DNA of 19,284 nt from Solirubrobacterales bacterium (GCA_009781575.1 WQXW01000004.1:1-19284), one strand, 5' to 3'; positions 6,901 to 15,007 are shown, counted from the first letter of the stretch. A program made the numbers and translations. The notes: generated from the letters alone by a model not told the origin.

Positions 6901-8589
6901 TACGCGCGCCTGATTGCAAGCGCCGCCGGCACCCTGCCGGCCTACGCCGCGCCGAGCGAATCCGACCTCGACCCGACCGGCAGGCTCACGAGCTTCACCT
7001 CCGCCTTCGGTGCGCTCGACGCGCCGCAGGGCAGCGTGCCGGCGCCGCCGGGGATAACGCCGCTCACGCAGCCGGGCAGCGCGGGCGCGTACTTCTCCTT
7101 CGACTCGGCCGGCGCCGGCGCCGGCGGTGCGGTGCGCGTGGTGGTGCTCGACTACTCAAAGCCCGAGCTCGGCACAGAACAGCAGTGCTGGCTCGCGCAG
7201 CAGCTCGCACAGGCAAAGCACGAGCACGCGCCCGCGCTGGTGCTCGGCTACCGCAGCGTCCTGAGCCAGGCGGGCACCGTGGCCGTGGACGCGCCCCAGG
7301 TGGCCGCGATCCTCGGCGGTGGCTCCGGCCCGTCGGGGTGTCCGTTGGGCGGGCTCTCGCCGGGTGTGGCCTCGGCCTACTTCTTCGATGCCCCACAGGA
7401 GAACACCGCGCTCAGCATCGTGGCCGGCGGCATCTCGATCCCCGCGTTCGGCAGCGGCACGCTCGGCTACACCGGCCTGCCGTTCGGCAAGCTCGACACC
7501 GAGTTCCTGGGCGCCAGCGGCTTTCTGCTCGCCGAAGTCGATCTCGCCACGCGCAACGCCACCACCAACCGCGCGCGGGTGACCGTCAAGCTCGAGCCCG
7601 ACATCGCGGCGCTCGCGATCAACGCCACCGGCGGCACGCTGCTGCGCCGCAGCCGCCCCGCCCTCTTCGAAGCGCTCGCCCGGCGCCGTCCGGCGGGGAT
7701 GGAATGCGGCAACGAGGCGGTGTGCAAGCCCGATCCCTACGTGCCGATCCCCGACCCCTGCCACGGCCCGGCGTGCGCGACCGCGATCTTCCCCGAATAC
7801 CGCTTCACCTCCTCAAACCCCGACATCGGCGATTTCGTGGAGCCCGACCCGGCCAACCCCGAAGCCAACACCGTGCTGCAGGGGGCAAACGGGAAGCCGG
7901 TGGCGGATGAACACTCGGGGCTCTTCTGTGCCTACAACGCCGGCACCACGACCGTGACCGTGCAGAGCGGCGGCCTCTCCGCGTCGGTGCCCGTCACCGT
8001 GACGGCCGGCAGCGTCGAGCAGCCCTGTGGCACGGTGCCGCTGCGCAACCCGCCCGCGCCCGTGCAGGAGGCCGCGCTGAGCGTGCCGCCCCCGACGCCC
8101 GCGCCGGCGCCCGCGCCCGCGCCCGGGCCGACGCTGGCCCCGCCGCCGCCCGCGCCGCCCGCGCCCGCTCCACCGCCGGCCCCGGCTCCCGCGCCGGCAC
8201 CCGTGGCCGTCCTGCCCGTTGTCCACCACGTTCATCCTCTGCAGCCGGTCCTGCCGCCGGTGCCGGTGCAGCCCGCGCAGCTGGCGCCGATCATCGCCTT
8301 CGCGCCGCCACTCGCGCCGAGCGCGGCCCGCCCGACCCCGCCCTCGGGCACCGTGCAGGTGCCGGCGCAGAGTCCGGTCTCACAGCCCGTGGCCGCCGCC
8401 GAACGCGAGGAGGAGGAGAGCGCGGCGGTCCAGCACGTCCACCACATGGCGGCATATCGCCACGGCGAAGGAGCCCCGCTGCCGCCGTGGCTGCCGGCGC
8501 TCGTGTTGCTCGCCGCGCTGGCGGGTGTCTCGCTGCGCCGCAGCGCGCGCACGCCGCAGCGGGCTTACGCCCGTTCACCGTCTCGCTGA
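3901..8589 (+). CDS. Giant secreted, membrane-anchored propeller/degenerate phosphoesterase protein
   Basis: The product has 1562 residues, counted from ATG 3901, chosen because it directly begins a signal peptide (basic MSSRRATSRR, then a hydrophobic run to about residue 33). Residues about 50-900 carry propeller-like repeats with recurring blade motifs such as NAWLLAKG, RAYAVGTHG, GYAIGQQG and GWAVGGQTG. Residues about 920-1215 resemble a calcineurin-like phosphoesterase (FAIGGNAQC, VVVLDYSKPEL, GSGTLGYTG), but the metal-binding Asp/His/Asn motifs are absent, so it is probably not catalytic. An Ig-like domain (about 1299-1374), a Pro/Ala-rich stalk (about 1381-1517) and a membrane helix (PPWLPALVLLAALAGVSL, about 1528-1546) with an Arg-rich tail follow. 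It is probably displayed on the cell surface. It converges on the 10467 gene. The function is unknown. Confidence 0.85.
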   Translation: MSSRRATSRRAAAGAALALSAAVAVVLALALASPGRSPADASATGGVPSAQPVIGLPVSAPTLIGSSPQGSPGESWGFAQGRSGMVLIRYRAGGVWQLQPPPVDAKGAALASFKPAPGPLAGRVTPAGGVAIAGEDQAHQQQLLVRDPDGSPADPGGLLREAPTVATTPQSTAPPSTAPQTAPPKPAGEPAAETPNAVLHPGETLFPANGTEGTLIAPTDGEGDRTVVFVVPHETGPGVQNGVLFFDGHGWTREPICTATEGSAGGTEGCTQPTAGFKVLAIDASSPQNAWLLAKGEGHTEGVVLFARQALGADWRWVKQTLGSGLGAQFAQSKLTFEVPSSATHESVPVGVAAFEHGQPLTVTSAGVWVDGQLTFPSPQRAVDFTLYYDLSARRVSASWCDAPPVAASLCSEPLSSSLPPSAYRSFAWPTGGPYGTRVITGLSNGVTLSLQGNQFTRVLGNGGESGTQNGAAFSSPQEGWLADPIGYQLTHVTTAPEPDRLREWPVPFRRPLTAVATQPGMAPGALGAQAIAVGDSGQVAHYFPGGRGWVPEPLLDSTGKATQPALRGVAWPEPERAYAVGTHGAMWVWLQSTGLWEPDPARLPSAQIDNFTGIAFNPSNPSQGYAIGQQGVLLGYGKSWTQEALPPGLSGAEGANFTSIAFAGGEALVTYQVPPNYKEGNNSYIGGVLRNAGNGWEVDTEADSVLLGRYEIPVRVAGLPDGGAAFATAFGEVFERQSAGAPWLPAPAGQVSGSPAALAPFREGGVLRTVVSIDTVNGGGLSQDLSGDYGLSQPPAEGEAPVLTAPYTLPGSGYLLRETPGGWRDEEHNDYPTPERSGAHPPGGSGFDFPVMPDAVLALALPPDGGEGWAVGGQTGAINLGVPGGGGEQSTLPIQTAGVMRYPSSATPPSGFAVTPERTASANATFAIGGNAQCATACADLAQDQLGPDEWLANALERAAQTPGVRAFLYTGPHLAAGLGDNGPASFLEPPAFQREEERYARLIASAAGTLPAYAAPSESDLDPTGRLTSFTSAFGALDAPQGSVPAPPGITPLTQPGSAGAYFSFDSAGAGAGGAVRVVVLDYSKPELGTEQQCWLAQQLAQAKHEHAPALVLGYRSVLSQAGTVAVDAPQVAAILGGGSGPSGCPLGGLSPGVASAYFFDAPQENTALSIVAGGISIPAFGSGTLGYTGLPFGKLDTEFLGASGFLLAEVDLATRNATTNRARVTVKLEPDIAALAINATGGTLLRRSRPALFEALARRRPAGMECGNEAVCKPDPYVPIPDPCHGPACATAIFPEYRFTSSNPDIGDFVEPDPANPEANTVLQGANGKPVADEHSGLFCAYNAGTTTVTVQSGGLSASVPVTVTAGSVEQPCGTVPLRNPPAPVQEAALSVPPPTPAPAPAPAPGPTLAPPPPAPPAPAPPPAPAPAPAPVAVLPVVHHVHPLQPVLPPVPVQPAQLAPIIAFAPPLAPSAARPTPPSGTVQVPAQSPVSQPVAAAEREEEESAAVQHVHHMAAYRHGEGAPLPPWLPALVLLAALAGVSLRRSARTPQRAYARSPSR

Positions 8590-8632
8590 GCCGGGTTCCG
8601 AGGGGCCCGTCAAGGCTTGCGTCGGCGCGCGC

Positions 8633-8748
8633 GGCCTCGAACACGCCTGTCTGAGGCGCCGTTGGGGGATTCAAAAAGAGGATTCGTTCCGCGCGGAACC
8701 AATCCCCAAAACAAAACACGCAACGGCCGCTGCTCGACCGGCACCGCC
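8633..8748 (+). repeat. 116-bp palindromic element, copy 2
   Basis: This full-length copy lies 44 bases after the stop of the 3901 gene. The core is at 8680-8705 (GGATTCGTTCCGC / GCGGAACCAATCC, one mismatch, as in copy 1). Outer GCCGTTG (8658-8664) pairs with CAACGGC (8721-8727). A left stem GCCTC/GAGGC (8634-8638/8653-8657) and a right stem GCCG/CGGC (8725-8728/8739-8742) are also possible, giving a multi-hairpin layout. It forms an inverted pair with copy 3 around the 8818-10467 gene. Confidence 0.92.
8669..8705 (-). terminator. Possible intrinsic terminator for the 10467-8818 gene, formed by repeat copy 2
   Basis: On the minus strand the palindromic core of copy 2 is followed by CTCTTTTTGAATC, a hairpin plus T-run arrangement 113 bases past the stop of the 8818 gene. 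In the plus direction the hairpin is followed by A-rich sequence, so it would not terminate the 3901 transcript by this mechanism. Confidence 0.4.
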
Positions 8749-8817
8749 GGAGGGAGCCGCGCCCAAAGCAGAACCCCACGCTCGCGCCTGGGCCGCTGCG
8801 CGCCGCGGTCGGCGCGA

Positions 8818-10467
8818 TCAGGGCACCGGGCCGAGCGGGCGGACGCGCAGTTCCAGGCGCGTCGGCCACGCGCGGCGGTGCACACGCAGGGTGAGCGCGT
8901 GGCGGCCGCCGGCGAGCACGTAGCCACGGCTCTGGGCCACGCGGCGATGGTGGCGCAGCGCCAACAGGCGCACGCGCGAGCGGGTGGCGAGCGTGAATGT
9001 CACCCGCAGCCTGGTGCGGCCGACGAGCTGCTCCTTCACGTGCGAGTAGAGCGCCACGCGCGCGGGCGCCGGCGGCGTGGGCGGGGGCGGCGTCAGCAGC
9101 GGGGGGAGCACCTGCGGGATCGCGCCGGAGTCGTCTTCGGGGAAGGTTTCCGGCGCGATGAACGGCAGGCTGGCGTCGGGCGGCCGGTAGGTGATGACCT
9201 TCTGGAAGTTGGGGTCCTGGTCTTCGGGGTAGTTGGGGCCGAGGTGAAAGAGCCATCCCTGGACCGTGACGACCCAGCAGTCGCCCTGCGCGGGGCAGGT
9301 GATCGCTCTGGCCGAGCCCTTGTCGCCGAGCGCTTCTCCCGCTTCGGGCAGCACGGTGAGGGGGTCTATGCTCGCTTCGTCCGTTTCCCCGACCGGGGCG
9401 TGGATGCGCGTGACGCGCGTGCGCGCGCCCGGACCGCCGTAGTTGCCTTCCGGCCCGCCGTTGAGGTCCACCGAGATCCACGCGTCGTCGGTTCCCGGCT
9501 CCGCCGCCACGCCGCCGATGTACGCTTCGGAGAGCGCCCCCGAAGGATCGGCGAGCAGCAGTTGCTGGAACTGGCCGTGACCGTTCAACAACAGCACCGT
9601 GCCCGGGGCGGCTGCCCAGAGGTACTTGCCGGCGGCGCTGAACTGGAATGACGTTTCCCCGTTGCCGTTGAAGTTGAATGTGAAGGGCTGGCCGGGCGGG
9701 CCTTCCAGGAGCAGCGGCTGGAAGGTCCTGCTCGAGCCCTCGATCAGCTTGTGAATGAAGTCGGAGGCTTCTGGCGATCCTTCCGGCTGGACTCCCTCGT
9801 AGAAGTGGCCGCCGTAGCTGATCAGCGAGCGCACGTTCTGCGGGGGGTCTTCGAGCCCCGGTTCGGGCACTTCGGGCGAGGGCAGCGGGGTGAGCGTGCT
9901 GCCGTTCCAGTGCAGGTGAAACGCGCCGCTGTTCAGCGCGCCTTCCAGCCGTTCGCCCGCAAACCAGCAGTCGCTGGGCCCCGAGCACGCCGCGGCGAAC
10001 ATGCGCCCGTAGGAGGTTGTGAGCCCCAGCGGCTCGGCGTATGAGGCCACGACCTTGCCGTTCTGGAAGTGGCACAGCGAGCGGTCGCGGCCTTCTGATT
10101 CCGACACTCCGCCCGGGCCCGAGCGCTGGCCGACCTGCATATCGGAGATCGTCCAGAAGTCGTCCGGGCCGGCCCACGCGATGCGCCCGTCGGTGCCGCC
10201 GCACACGGTGGACAGGCGCCGCCAGCTGACGCCGTTGTAGTAGAAGAGCCCCGGCGCCACCGCTTCGGTGCCCTGGGTGATCAGCACCCCCCGGTTGGGC
10301 GCCCAGAAGCTGATCTGGCCGATGTGCCCGAGCGGCACCGGCACTTCGATGCTGCGCTCGCCTTCCGGCGCCGGTTCGGGCAGCGGCTGGGCGGAGTGCC
10401 ACCCCCCCGCGGCCGACGCGCTGCTCGCGAGGAGTGCCGCGATCGCCAGCGCGAGCAGGACGCGCAT
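8818..10467 (-). CDS. Secreted beta-propeller-like protein with Arg-rich C-terminal beta domain
   Basis: The product has 549 residues. The ATG at 10467 starts a clear signal peptide (MRVLLALAIAALLASSASAA, cleavage near residue 20); longer reading frames would begin inside the 116-bp element and are rejected. The body has blade-like motifs with cysteine pairs (CSGPSDCWFAGE, CPAQGDCWVV) plus NRGVLITQGT and DDFWTISD, as in actinobacterial secreted propellers. A proline-rich hinge (PPLLTPPPPTPPAPA) precedes a C-terminal beta-sandwich of a type common in Solirubrobacterales (LRVTFTLATRSRVRLLALRH, ending in HALTLRVHRRAWPTRLELRV). No catalytic motif is seen and the function is unknown. It may be the last gene of the 15007-13031-10467 series. 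It is bracketed by inverted copies of the 116-bp element. Confidence 0.82.
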   Translation of the reverse strand: MRVLLALAIAALLASSASAAGGWHSAQPLPEPAPEGERSIEVPVPLGHIGQISFWAPNRGVLITQGTEAVAPGLFYYNGVSWRRLSTVCGGTDGRIAWAGPDDFWTISDMQVGQRSGPGGVSESEGRDRSLCHFQNGKVVASYAEPLGLTTSYGRMFAAACSGPSDCWFAGERLEGALNSGAFHLHWNGSTLTPLPSPEVPEPGLEDPPQNVRSLISYGGHFYEGVQPEGSPEASDFIHKLIEGSSRTFQPLLLEGPPGQPFTFNFNGNGETSFQFSAAGKYLWAAAPGTVLLLNGHGQFQQLLLADPSGALSEAYIGGVAAEPGTDDAWISVDLNGGPEGNYGGPGARTRVTRIHAPVGETDEASIDPLTVLPEAGEALGDKGSARAITCPAQGDCWVVTVQGWLFHLGPNYPEDQDPNFQKVITYRPPDASLPFIAPETFPEDDSGAIPQVLPPLLTPPPPTPPAPARVALYSHVKEQLVGRTRLRVTFTLATRSRVRLLALRHHRRVAQSRGYVLAGGRHALTLRVHRRAWPTRLELRVRPLGPVP

Positions 10468-10544
10468 CAGCCCGCCGGCCAACGGCCCTCGGGCCGAGAG
10501 CCCGCCGACCGGTGGGAAGGTACCGCCAGATTTCCGCAAAATGC

Positions 10545-10660
10545 GAGAGTGGTGGTCGAGCAGCGTCCGTTTCGTGTTTTGTTTTAAGGATTGGTTCCGC
10601 GTGGAATGAATCCTCTTTTTGAATCCCCCAACGGAGCCTCGGACAGGTGTGTTCGAGCCC
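10545..10660 (-). repeat. 116-bp palindromic element, copy 3 (inverted)
   Basis: This is full length on the minus strand, between the 10758 gene and the start of the 10467 gene. Its core is at 10588-10613. Read on the plus strand the arms are GGATTGGTTCCGC and GTGGAATGAATCC, which pair with one mismatch and two G-T wobbles. The pairing is thus better kept in RNA read from the plus strand than in RNA read from the minus strand. Flanking tracts GTTTTGTTTTAA and CTCTTTTTGAATC are intact. The outer repeat is partly lost (GTTTCG instead of GTTGCG). It is the most diverged of the full-length copies together with copy 1. Confidence 0.88.
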
Positions 10661-10757
10661 GCGCCAGATTCCCGCCCAACGCGCATCCTCATGGCGCCCA
10701 GGCGGACCCGGGCCGGCACGGGGACTTCGAGATGCGGTCTCGACACCGACTGTCACC

Positions 10758-13031
10758 TCAGCTGCGCCGCGGCGCGGGCCGGCTGCGCCCGCGTCCGTGC
10801 GCTCGCCTGTGCGCCGCCACGCGCTTGGGCGCTGTGGTTTTCGGGGTTTGCGCGCGCAGCTCGATCATCACGCTGTGCGTCAGGGGCGGGCCGCCGGCGC
10901 CGGTGAAGCGCACGCGCACGGTCGCATATATGCCCGCCGGCGAGCGCAGCAGCGACTGGTAGCCGGTGCTGACGTGTACCGGCAGTTCGACGAGGCCCGC
11001 GATCGCGGTCGACGTTTCGGCGCTCGCCACGGTGCGTTCCCGCACGACTGCCGGCTTGCCGGTGCGCTTGCGCGCGGTCGCGCGCCGGCGGATGGGGGGG
11101 TGAGGGCGGCGCGAGGCCCGCCCGGCGACTGTGCCGCGAGGGCGCTGTGACGCCCGCCCGGCGGCGGCGGCGGCGGCGCGCGTGCGCCGGGACGCCCGCC
11201 CGGCGGCGGAGGCGCTGCGGCTGCGCTGCGGGACCGCGGCCATCGCGCTGGCCGACAATCTTCCCGCCCCGGGGACCTCGACGTCGAGCGTGACGCTGCC
11301 GTCGGGCTCGAGCACCGGCACGACGCTCAGCCCCCACAGCCCCGCGGCCGGTTCCAGGGTGGGCGGCTGCGGGCCGATCTGCACAGGGCCGGGCTGATCG
11401 GTGTTGGGGAGCTCCGTCACGGTGAACACGTCGCTGGCGCCGTTGGAGTCGCCGCCCACCAGGTTTGAGGCGGTGTCGGCGAACGCCAGCGTGAGGCCGT
11501 CGGCGGTGAACGTGGGCGCCAGCGCACCGTTGGTCGTCGGCACGGACGTACCCCCGGCTTCGAACGCCGGCCCGTCGCCGGGCCCATGGGTGACTCGCAC
11601 GAGCGACTCGTTGGCGAGGTCGATCTCGTACAGTTCCACCACGCCGATGTGCGCGGTGGGTGTTTCGGTGTAGTAGGGCGGCGCGAGCGGGAACTGCTGG
11701 CGCTGTGTGGTGAACGCCACGCGGCTGCCGTCGGGCGAGATCGCAAGGTCGAAGATGTTCCCCGCGCCCGGCACATATCCGGACTGGAAGCCGGGGTTGG
11801 TGAGGATTTGGCCGGCCTGTGGCACCTCGCGCGTGAGTTGGCGCAGGGCCTGCACGCGGTCGAGACCTTCGTGCATGTTGACGATGAAGAGATTCGAGGC
11901 GCTGTCGGGGTCGCCGATCAGCGCGGCGGTCCAGCCGTCGAAGCTCAGCTGCGGGACGCCGTCGTAGTTGTGGATCCCGAGCCAGCCGTAGTTGGATTCC
12001 TGGCCCCCCCTCACGCTCTGGTCGATCGTCGGGAAGGGGCCCTGGCAGGCCGGCTCTTCGAGCGTGCCTCCCGCGGGGCAGCCCGGCGCGAGTGGGTCGC
12101 CGCCGCCGACCATGCGGCGCGTGGGCGCGGTGGGGCCGTCGGCGATCCGGCGCCAGAGCGGCTCATCGTACGGTTCGAATTCGTCCTCGCGTTCGATCAC
12201 CGCGCGTTCGCCGGCGAGCGTGGGCACCTGCGCGGGGATGTGCCCCCCGAGCCAGGCGACCGTGGAGCCGTCGCCGCTGAGCGCGGCGGCGGGCAGCAGC
12301 GGGCCGCTGCCCGAGGTGAGCGTGCGCGTCACCGCACCGCCCGGGACCGGTTCGGGCGTGCCGGCGAGTGACTTCATCGTCTGGCTCACCAGCACGGTGC
12401 GCTTGGGGTCGAGGTAGCGCACCACCACCTGGTGGGCGGGCGTTTCGAGGTGGGCGGGGTCGTGGCTCTCCAGATCGGATGCGTTGTCGGTGACAAACGC
12501 GACCTCGCGCCCGTCGGCGCTGAGCGCGACGCGGGCGGTGGCGATCGCGCCGCCGGCGAGGCCTTCTTCGCTGCCGTCCAGCGCGGAGGCGAGTTCGTAG
12601 GGGCAGCGCGCACCGGCCTGCTCGGCGGCGCTCGTGCACGCTTCGCCGGTGGGCGTGGGCACGTCCATGTCGCGCACGTACACGTTGTTGCCCGGCTGCG
12701 CGGTGGGTGTGAGCTGTGCGCTCGCCGTGAAGCTCACATACCGCCCGTCGGCGGAGATCGACGGCGCGGAGGCGTCGGAGCCGCGCACCACCAGCGCGAG
12801 CGCGCCGGTGTGCAGGTCCTTGCGAAAGATGCCCGACACGCCCTGCGCACCGCCGAGCGTTCCGGTGAAGACGAGGTAGCGACCGTCGGCGGAGATCGCG
12901 GGTTCGGTGGCGACTTCAAACTGTTCCACCTGATTGGTCGACTGCAGCTGGATGGGGGTGAAATCTGCGGCGGCGGACGCCGGCAGCAGAAGCGCCGCGA
13001 GGGCGCAGATGGGCAGCGCGCGAGAGCTCAT
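10758..13031 (-). CDS. Secreted seven-bladed PD40/TolB-like propeller protein
   Basis: The product has 757 residues. It has a signal peptide at residues 1-22 (MSSRALPICALAALLLPASAAA). Seven PD40-type blade motifs are visible in order: AISADGRYLVFTG, SISADGRYVSFTA, ALSADGREVAFVT, ALSGDGSTVAWLG, QLSFDGWTAALIG, AISPDGSRVAFTT and TFTADGLTLAFAD. That is the number expected for one closed seven-bladed propeller (about residues 40-515). The C-terminus is a beta domain beginning SVTLDVEVPGAGRLSASA and resuming near VRERTVASAETSTAIAGL, interrupted by an Arg/Ala-rich repeat loop and ending in a basic tail. The start overlaps the upstream stop by ATGA (13031-13028), so it is translationally coupled to the 15007 gene. 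Such propellers are usually binding scaffolds; the ligand is unknown. Confidence 0.85.
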   Translation of the reverse strand: MSSRALPICALAALLLPASAAADFTPIQLQSTNQVEQFEVATEPAISADGRYLVFTGTLGGAQGVSGIFRKDLHTGALALVVRGSDASAPSISADGRYVSFTASAQLTPTAQPGNNVYVRDMDVPTPTGEACTSAAEQAGARCPYELASALDGSEEGLAGGAIATARVALSADGREVAFVTDNASDLESHDPAHLETPAHQVVVRYLDPKRTVLVSQTMKSLAGTPEPVPGGAVTRTLTSGSGPLLPAAALSGDGSTVAWLGGHIPAQVPTLAGERAVIEREDEFEPYDEPLWRRIADGPTAPTRRMVGGGDPLAPGCPAGGTLEEPACQGPFPTIDQSVRGGQESNYGWLGIHNYDGVPQLSFDGWTAALIGDPDSASNLFIVNMHEGLDRVQALRQLTREVPQAGQILTNPGFQSGYVPGAGNIFDLAISPDGSRVAFTTQRQQFPLAPPYYTETPTAHIGVVELYEIDLANESLVRVTHGPGDGPAFEAGGTSVPTTNGALAPTFTADGLTLAFADTASNLVGGDSNGASDVFTVTELPNTDQPGPVQIGPQPPTLEPAAGLWGLSVVPVLEPDGSVTLDVEVPGAGRLSASAMAAVPQRSRSASAAGRASRRTRAAAAAAGRASQRPRGTVAGRASRRPHPPIRRRATARKRTGKPAVVRERTVASAETSTAIAGLVELPVHVSTGYQSLLRSPAGIYATVRVRFTGAGGPPLTHSVMIELRAQTPKTTAPKRVAAHRRAHGRGRSRPAPRRS
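11112..11205 (-). repeat. Short in-frame repeats encoding AGRAS units in the propeller protein
   Basis: A 15-base unit ending in CCCGCCCGGCG occurs at 11112-11126, 11149-11163 and 11191-11205. In the minus-strand frame it encodes AGRASRR, AGRASQR and AGRASRR, separated by Ala/Arg/Pro-rich linkers including a GCG-type run near 11160-11177. The repeats sit in a loop of the C-terminal beta domain, and length variation between strains would be expected. Confidence 0.7.
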
Positions 13032-15007
13032 CGCACGCTCACGCGCAGATGCGCGGTGGTGGCGTTGCCGACGTTGTCGCGCATCGCAACCGTGATCACG
13101 TACAGCCCGGGGCGACGGTATGTGTGCTTCGCGCTCCTGCGCCCGCGCGCGTGTGCGCCGTCGCCGAAGGCGACCCGCGTGGCGGAGGCGCGCACGCCGG
13201 ACTGCGCGTCGCTCACGCGCACCGTCACCGTGCGGCCGCGGCGGCGCACCCTCGCCACGGGAGGTTGGCTGTCGACCATCAGCTTGGCGGGCGCGCTGAG
13301 CGTCTGCTGGCCGGCGGCGTCGTTGGCGAGCACCTGCACGTTGCGCACGCCGCTGCCCAGCAGCCGCGGGTCGGGCACGGCGCTGAGCCCGGCGAGCCGC
13401 CGCGCGGCCACGCGACCGTCGATCAGCAGCGCGTAGGTGACCCCGCCGGTGGCGTCTTCGGCGCTGGTCCAGGAGACGCGCGCGGCGGCGGGGCGCACCC
13501 AGCGGTTGGGCGCTTCCACGGTGAGAGACGGTGGGGGCGCGGAGACTCCGTCGCCCACGATCTCGGGCGCGCCGGAGGGGCCCTGGCGAAAGGCGAGCAG
13601 CGACTCGCCGCTTTCGGAGCCGGCGGCCACGAGTCCCGACACCGTGCCGTCGATGCGCCCCGCGATCAGCCCCGTCTGCGCCTCGCCGCTGGGATAGTCC
13701 TCGCGCACCGCCACCCCGGGAAGCGGGCCCGCGCTGGCGGGCCAGGCGCTCACCGCGCCGCCTTCGGGCGCGAGCACCGTGGGCACCGGCGCGCCGGCGA
13801 CGCTGGGCGTGGGCCCAAGCGCGGTCTCGGGCGTGGCGGTGGCGCTTTCACTGCCGCGCCACACCTCGGCCTGCCCCGCGGTGGTGAGCGCGACGCGGAA
13901 GTTGCCCTGATCGTCGACCGAGACGCTGGGCGGGCCCACTTCACGCGCGCCGGGGGCGAACGGCACGGGGCCCGAGAACTGAGACGCGCCGGGCGCGGTG
14001 GAGACGGGCAGCGTGTTGGCGAACAGGCGCGCGCGCGTGGGCGGCGCGCCCGGTTCGGGGGCGATGTGACTCACCACCGTGGCGCCGCCGAGTTCGGAGA
14101 CCGAGAGCGCGAACGCATCGGCGTCGGCGCCGAGCGGATCGCCGCCGAGGCTCACCGGGCTGGCCTGCAGGGCGAGCCCGAGCGAAGAGTGAAACACGCG
14201 GCGCGCCCAGATGCGCGCGGTGCCGGTGGTTTCGGATTCCTGCCACGCCACCACGGCCTGCCCCCGGCGCCCGACCCCCGCCTGGGGCGCGTTGGCTTCG
14301 GAGGGCGCGCGCGTTGAGAGCTGGGGTTCGCGGTCGACCCGCTGCGGCGAGCCCCACAGCTGGCCGTTGTAGCGGGCCACGCGAATGTCGGCCAGCACAT
14401 CGCCGGGCCGCAGCACCGGCGCGGTGTTTTCACCCAGCTGGGAGTAGTCGGAGAAGTTGTCGATCACCGCGCGGTAGGCGACGAGCCCTTCGCCGTTTGA
14501 GGCCAGTGCCAGCGAGGGGCTGGCCCCCTGCCCGTTGCCGACGTTGGCGTCGACGATTTCGGCCGGCGCGAAGCTTTCGGCGCCCGGCCCGAGCGTGCTC
14601 CCATAGAGCGCGTCCTGCCCGGCGGCGACCTGGGTCACCCACACGACCACCAGCCAGCCGTTGTCGGCGGCGGCGACACGCGGGTAGGAGGCGGCGTAGG
14701 GGTTGTCGGAGTCGACCCGAGTGGGCGCCAGCCAGTGGCCCTGCGCGTAGCGCGCGGCGAACACGTGCGGCACCCCGCCGACCTCCTTCAGATACACGAG
14801 CCCGCCGGTGCCGTCGGCCGACACCGCCACCCCTCCGAGTTCGCCGATCGTGGCGCTCGGGCCGTCGATCGTCTGCGGCTGCAGTATCAGCGCCCGAGCA
14901 GTGGGCGCGCGCGCGAGCGAGCCCGCGAGGAGCAGAGAACAGGCGAGGACGAGCGCGACAAACGCCGCGGCGCCGGCGGGGCGCGTGGTGGGGGTGAGGC
15001 GCGGCAA
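13028..15007 (-). CDS. Secreted repeat protein with C-terminal Ig-like and PKD-like domains
   Basis: The product has 659 residues, from TTG at 15007 (GGAG lies just upstream, with short spacing). No ATG in frame precedes the signal peptide (GAAAFVALVLACSLLLAGSLA). Residues about 45-480 repeat patterns such as GVAVSADGTGGLVYL, SLALASNGEGLVAY, VGRRGQAVVAWQE and VSVDDQGNFRVAL, suggesting propeller blades. The C-terminus has an Ig-like domain (about 485-580, SLTVEAPNRWVRPAAARVSW) and a PKD-like domain (about 585-658: VAFGDGAHARGRRSAKHTY, PGLYVITVAMRDNVGN). It is the first gene of the minus-strand series and overlaps the next by ATGA. It shares a promoter-like motif with the 3901 gene. It is probably extracellular; the function is unknown. 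Confidence 0.82.
   Translation of the reverse strand: MPRLTPTTRPAGAAAFVALVLACSLLLAGSLARAPTARALILQPQTIDGPSATIGELGGVAVSADGTGGLVYLKEVGGVPHVFAARYAQGHWLAPTRVDSDNPYAASYPRVAAADNGWLVVVWVTQVAAGQDALYGSTLGPGAESFAPAEIVDANVGNGQGASPSLALASNGEGLVAYRAVIDNFSDYSQLGENTAPVLRPGDVLADIRVARYNGQLWGSPQRVDREPQLSTRAPSEANAPQAGVGRRGQAVVAWQESETTGTARIWARRVFHSSLGLALQASPVSLGGDPLGADADAFALSVSELGGATVVSHIAPEPGAPPTRARLFANTLPVSTAPGASQFSGPVPFAPGAREVGPPSVSVDDQGNFRVALTTAGQAEVWRGSESATATPETALGPTPSVAGAPVPTVLAPEGGAVSAWPASAGPLPGVAVREDYPSGEAQTGLIAGRIDGTVSGLVAAGSESGESLLAFRQGPSGAPEIVGDGVSAPPPSLTVEAPNRWVRPAAARVSWTSAEDATGGVTYALLIDGRVAARRLAGLSAVPDPRLLGSGVRNVQVLANDAAGQQTLSAPAKLMVDSQPPVARVRRRGRTVTVRVSDAQSGVRASATRVAFGDGAHARGRRSAKHTYRRPGLYVITVAMRDNVGNATTAHLRVSVR

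Noticed and set aside
8633..8748. Element as an integron attC site.
   Set aside because: The GTT and AAC boxes are in the wrong order for attC, and no integrase or cassette pattern is seen.
8291..10756. Long minus-strand open frame of 821 codons overlapping the 8818-10467 gene in another frame.
   Set aside because: Its product is Arg/Ala/Pro-rich low complexity without domains. It is a GC-rich shadow of the real gene, which has a signal peptide and propeller motifs.
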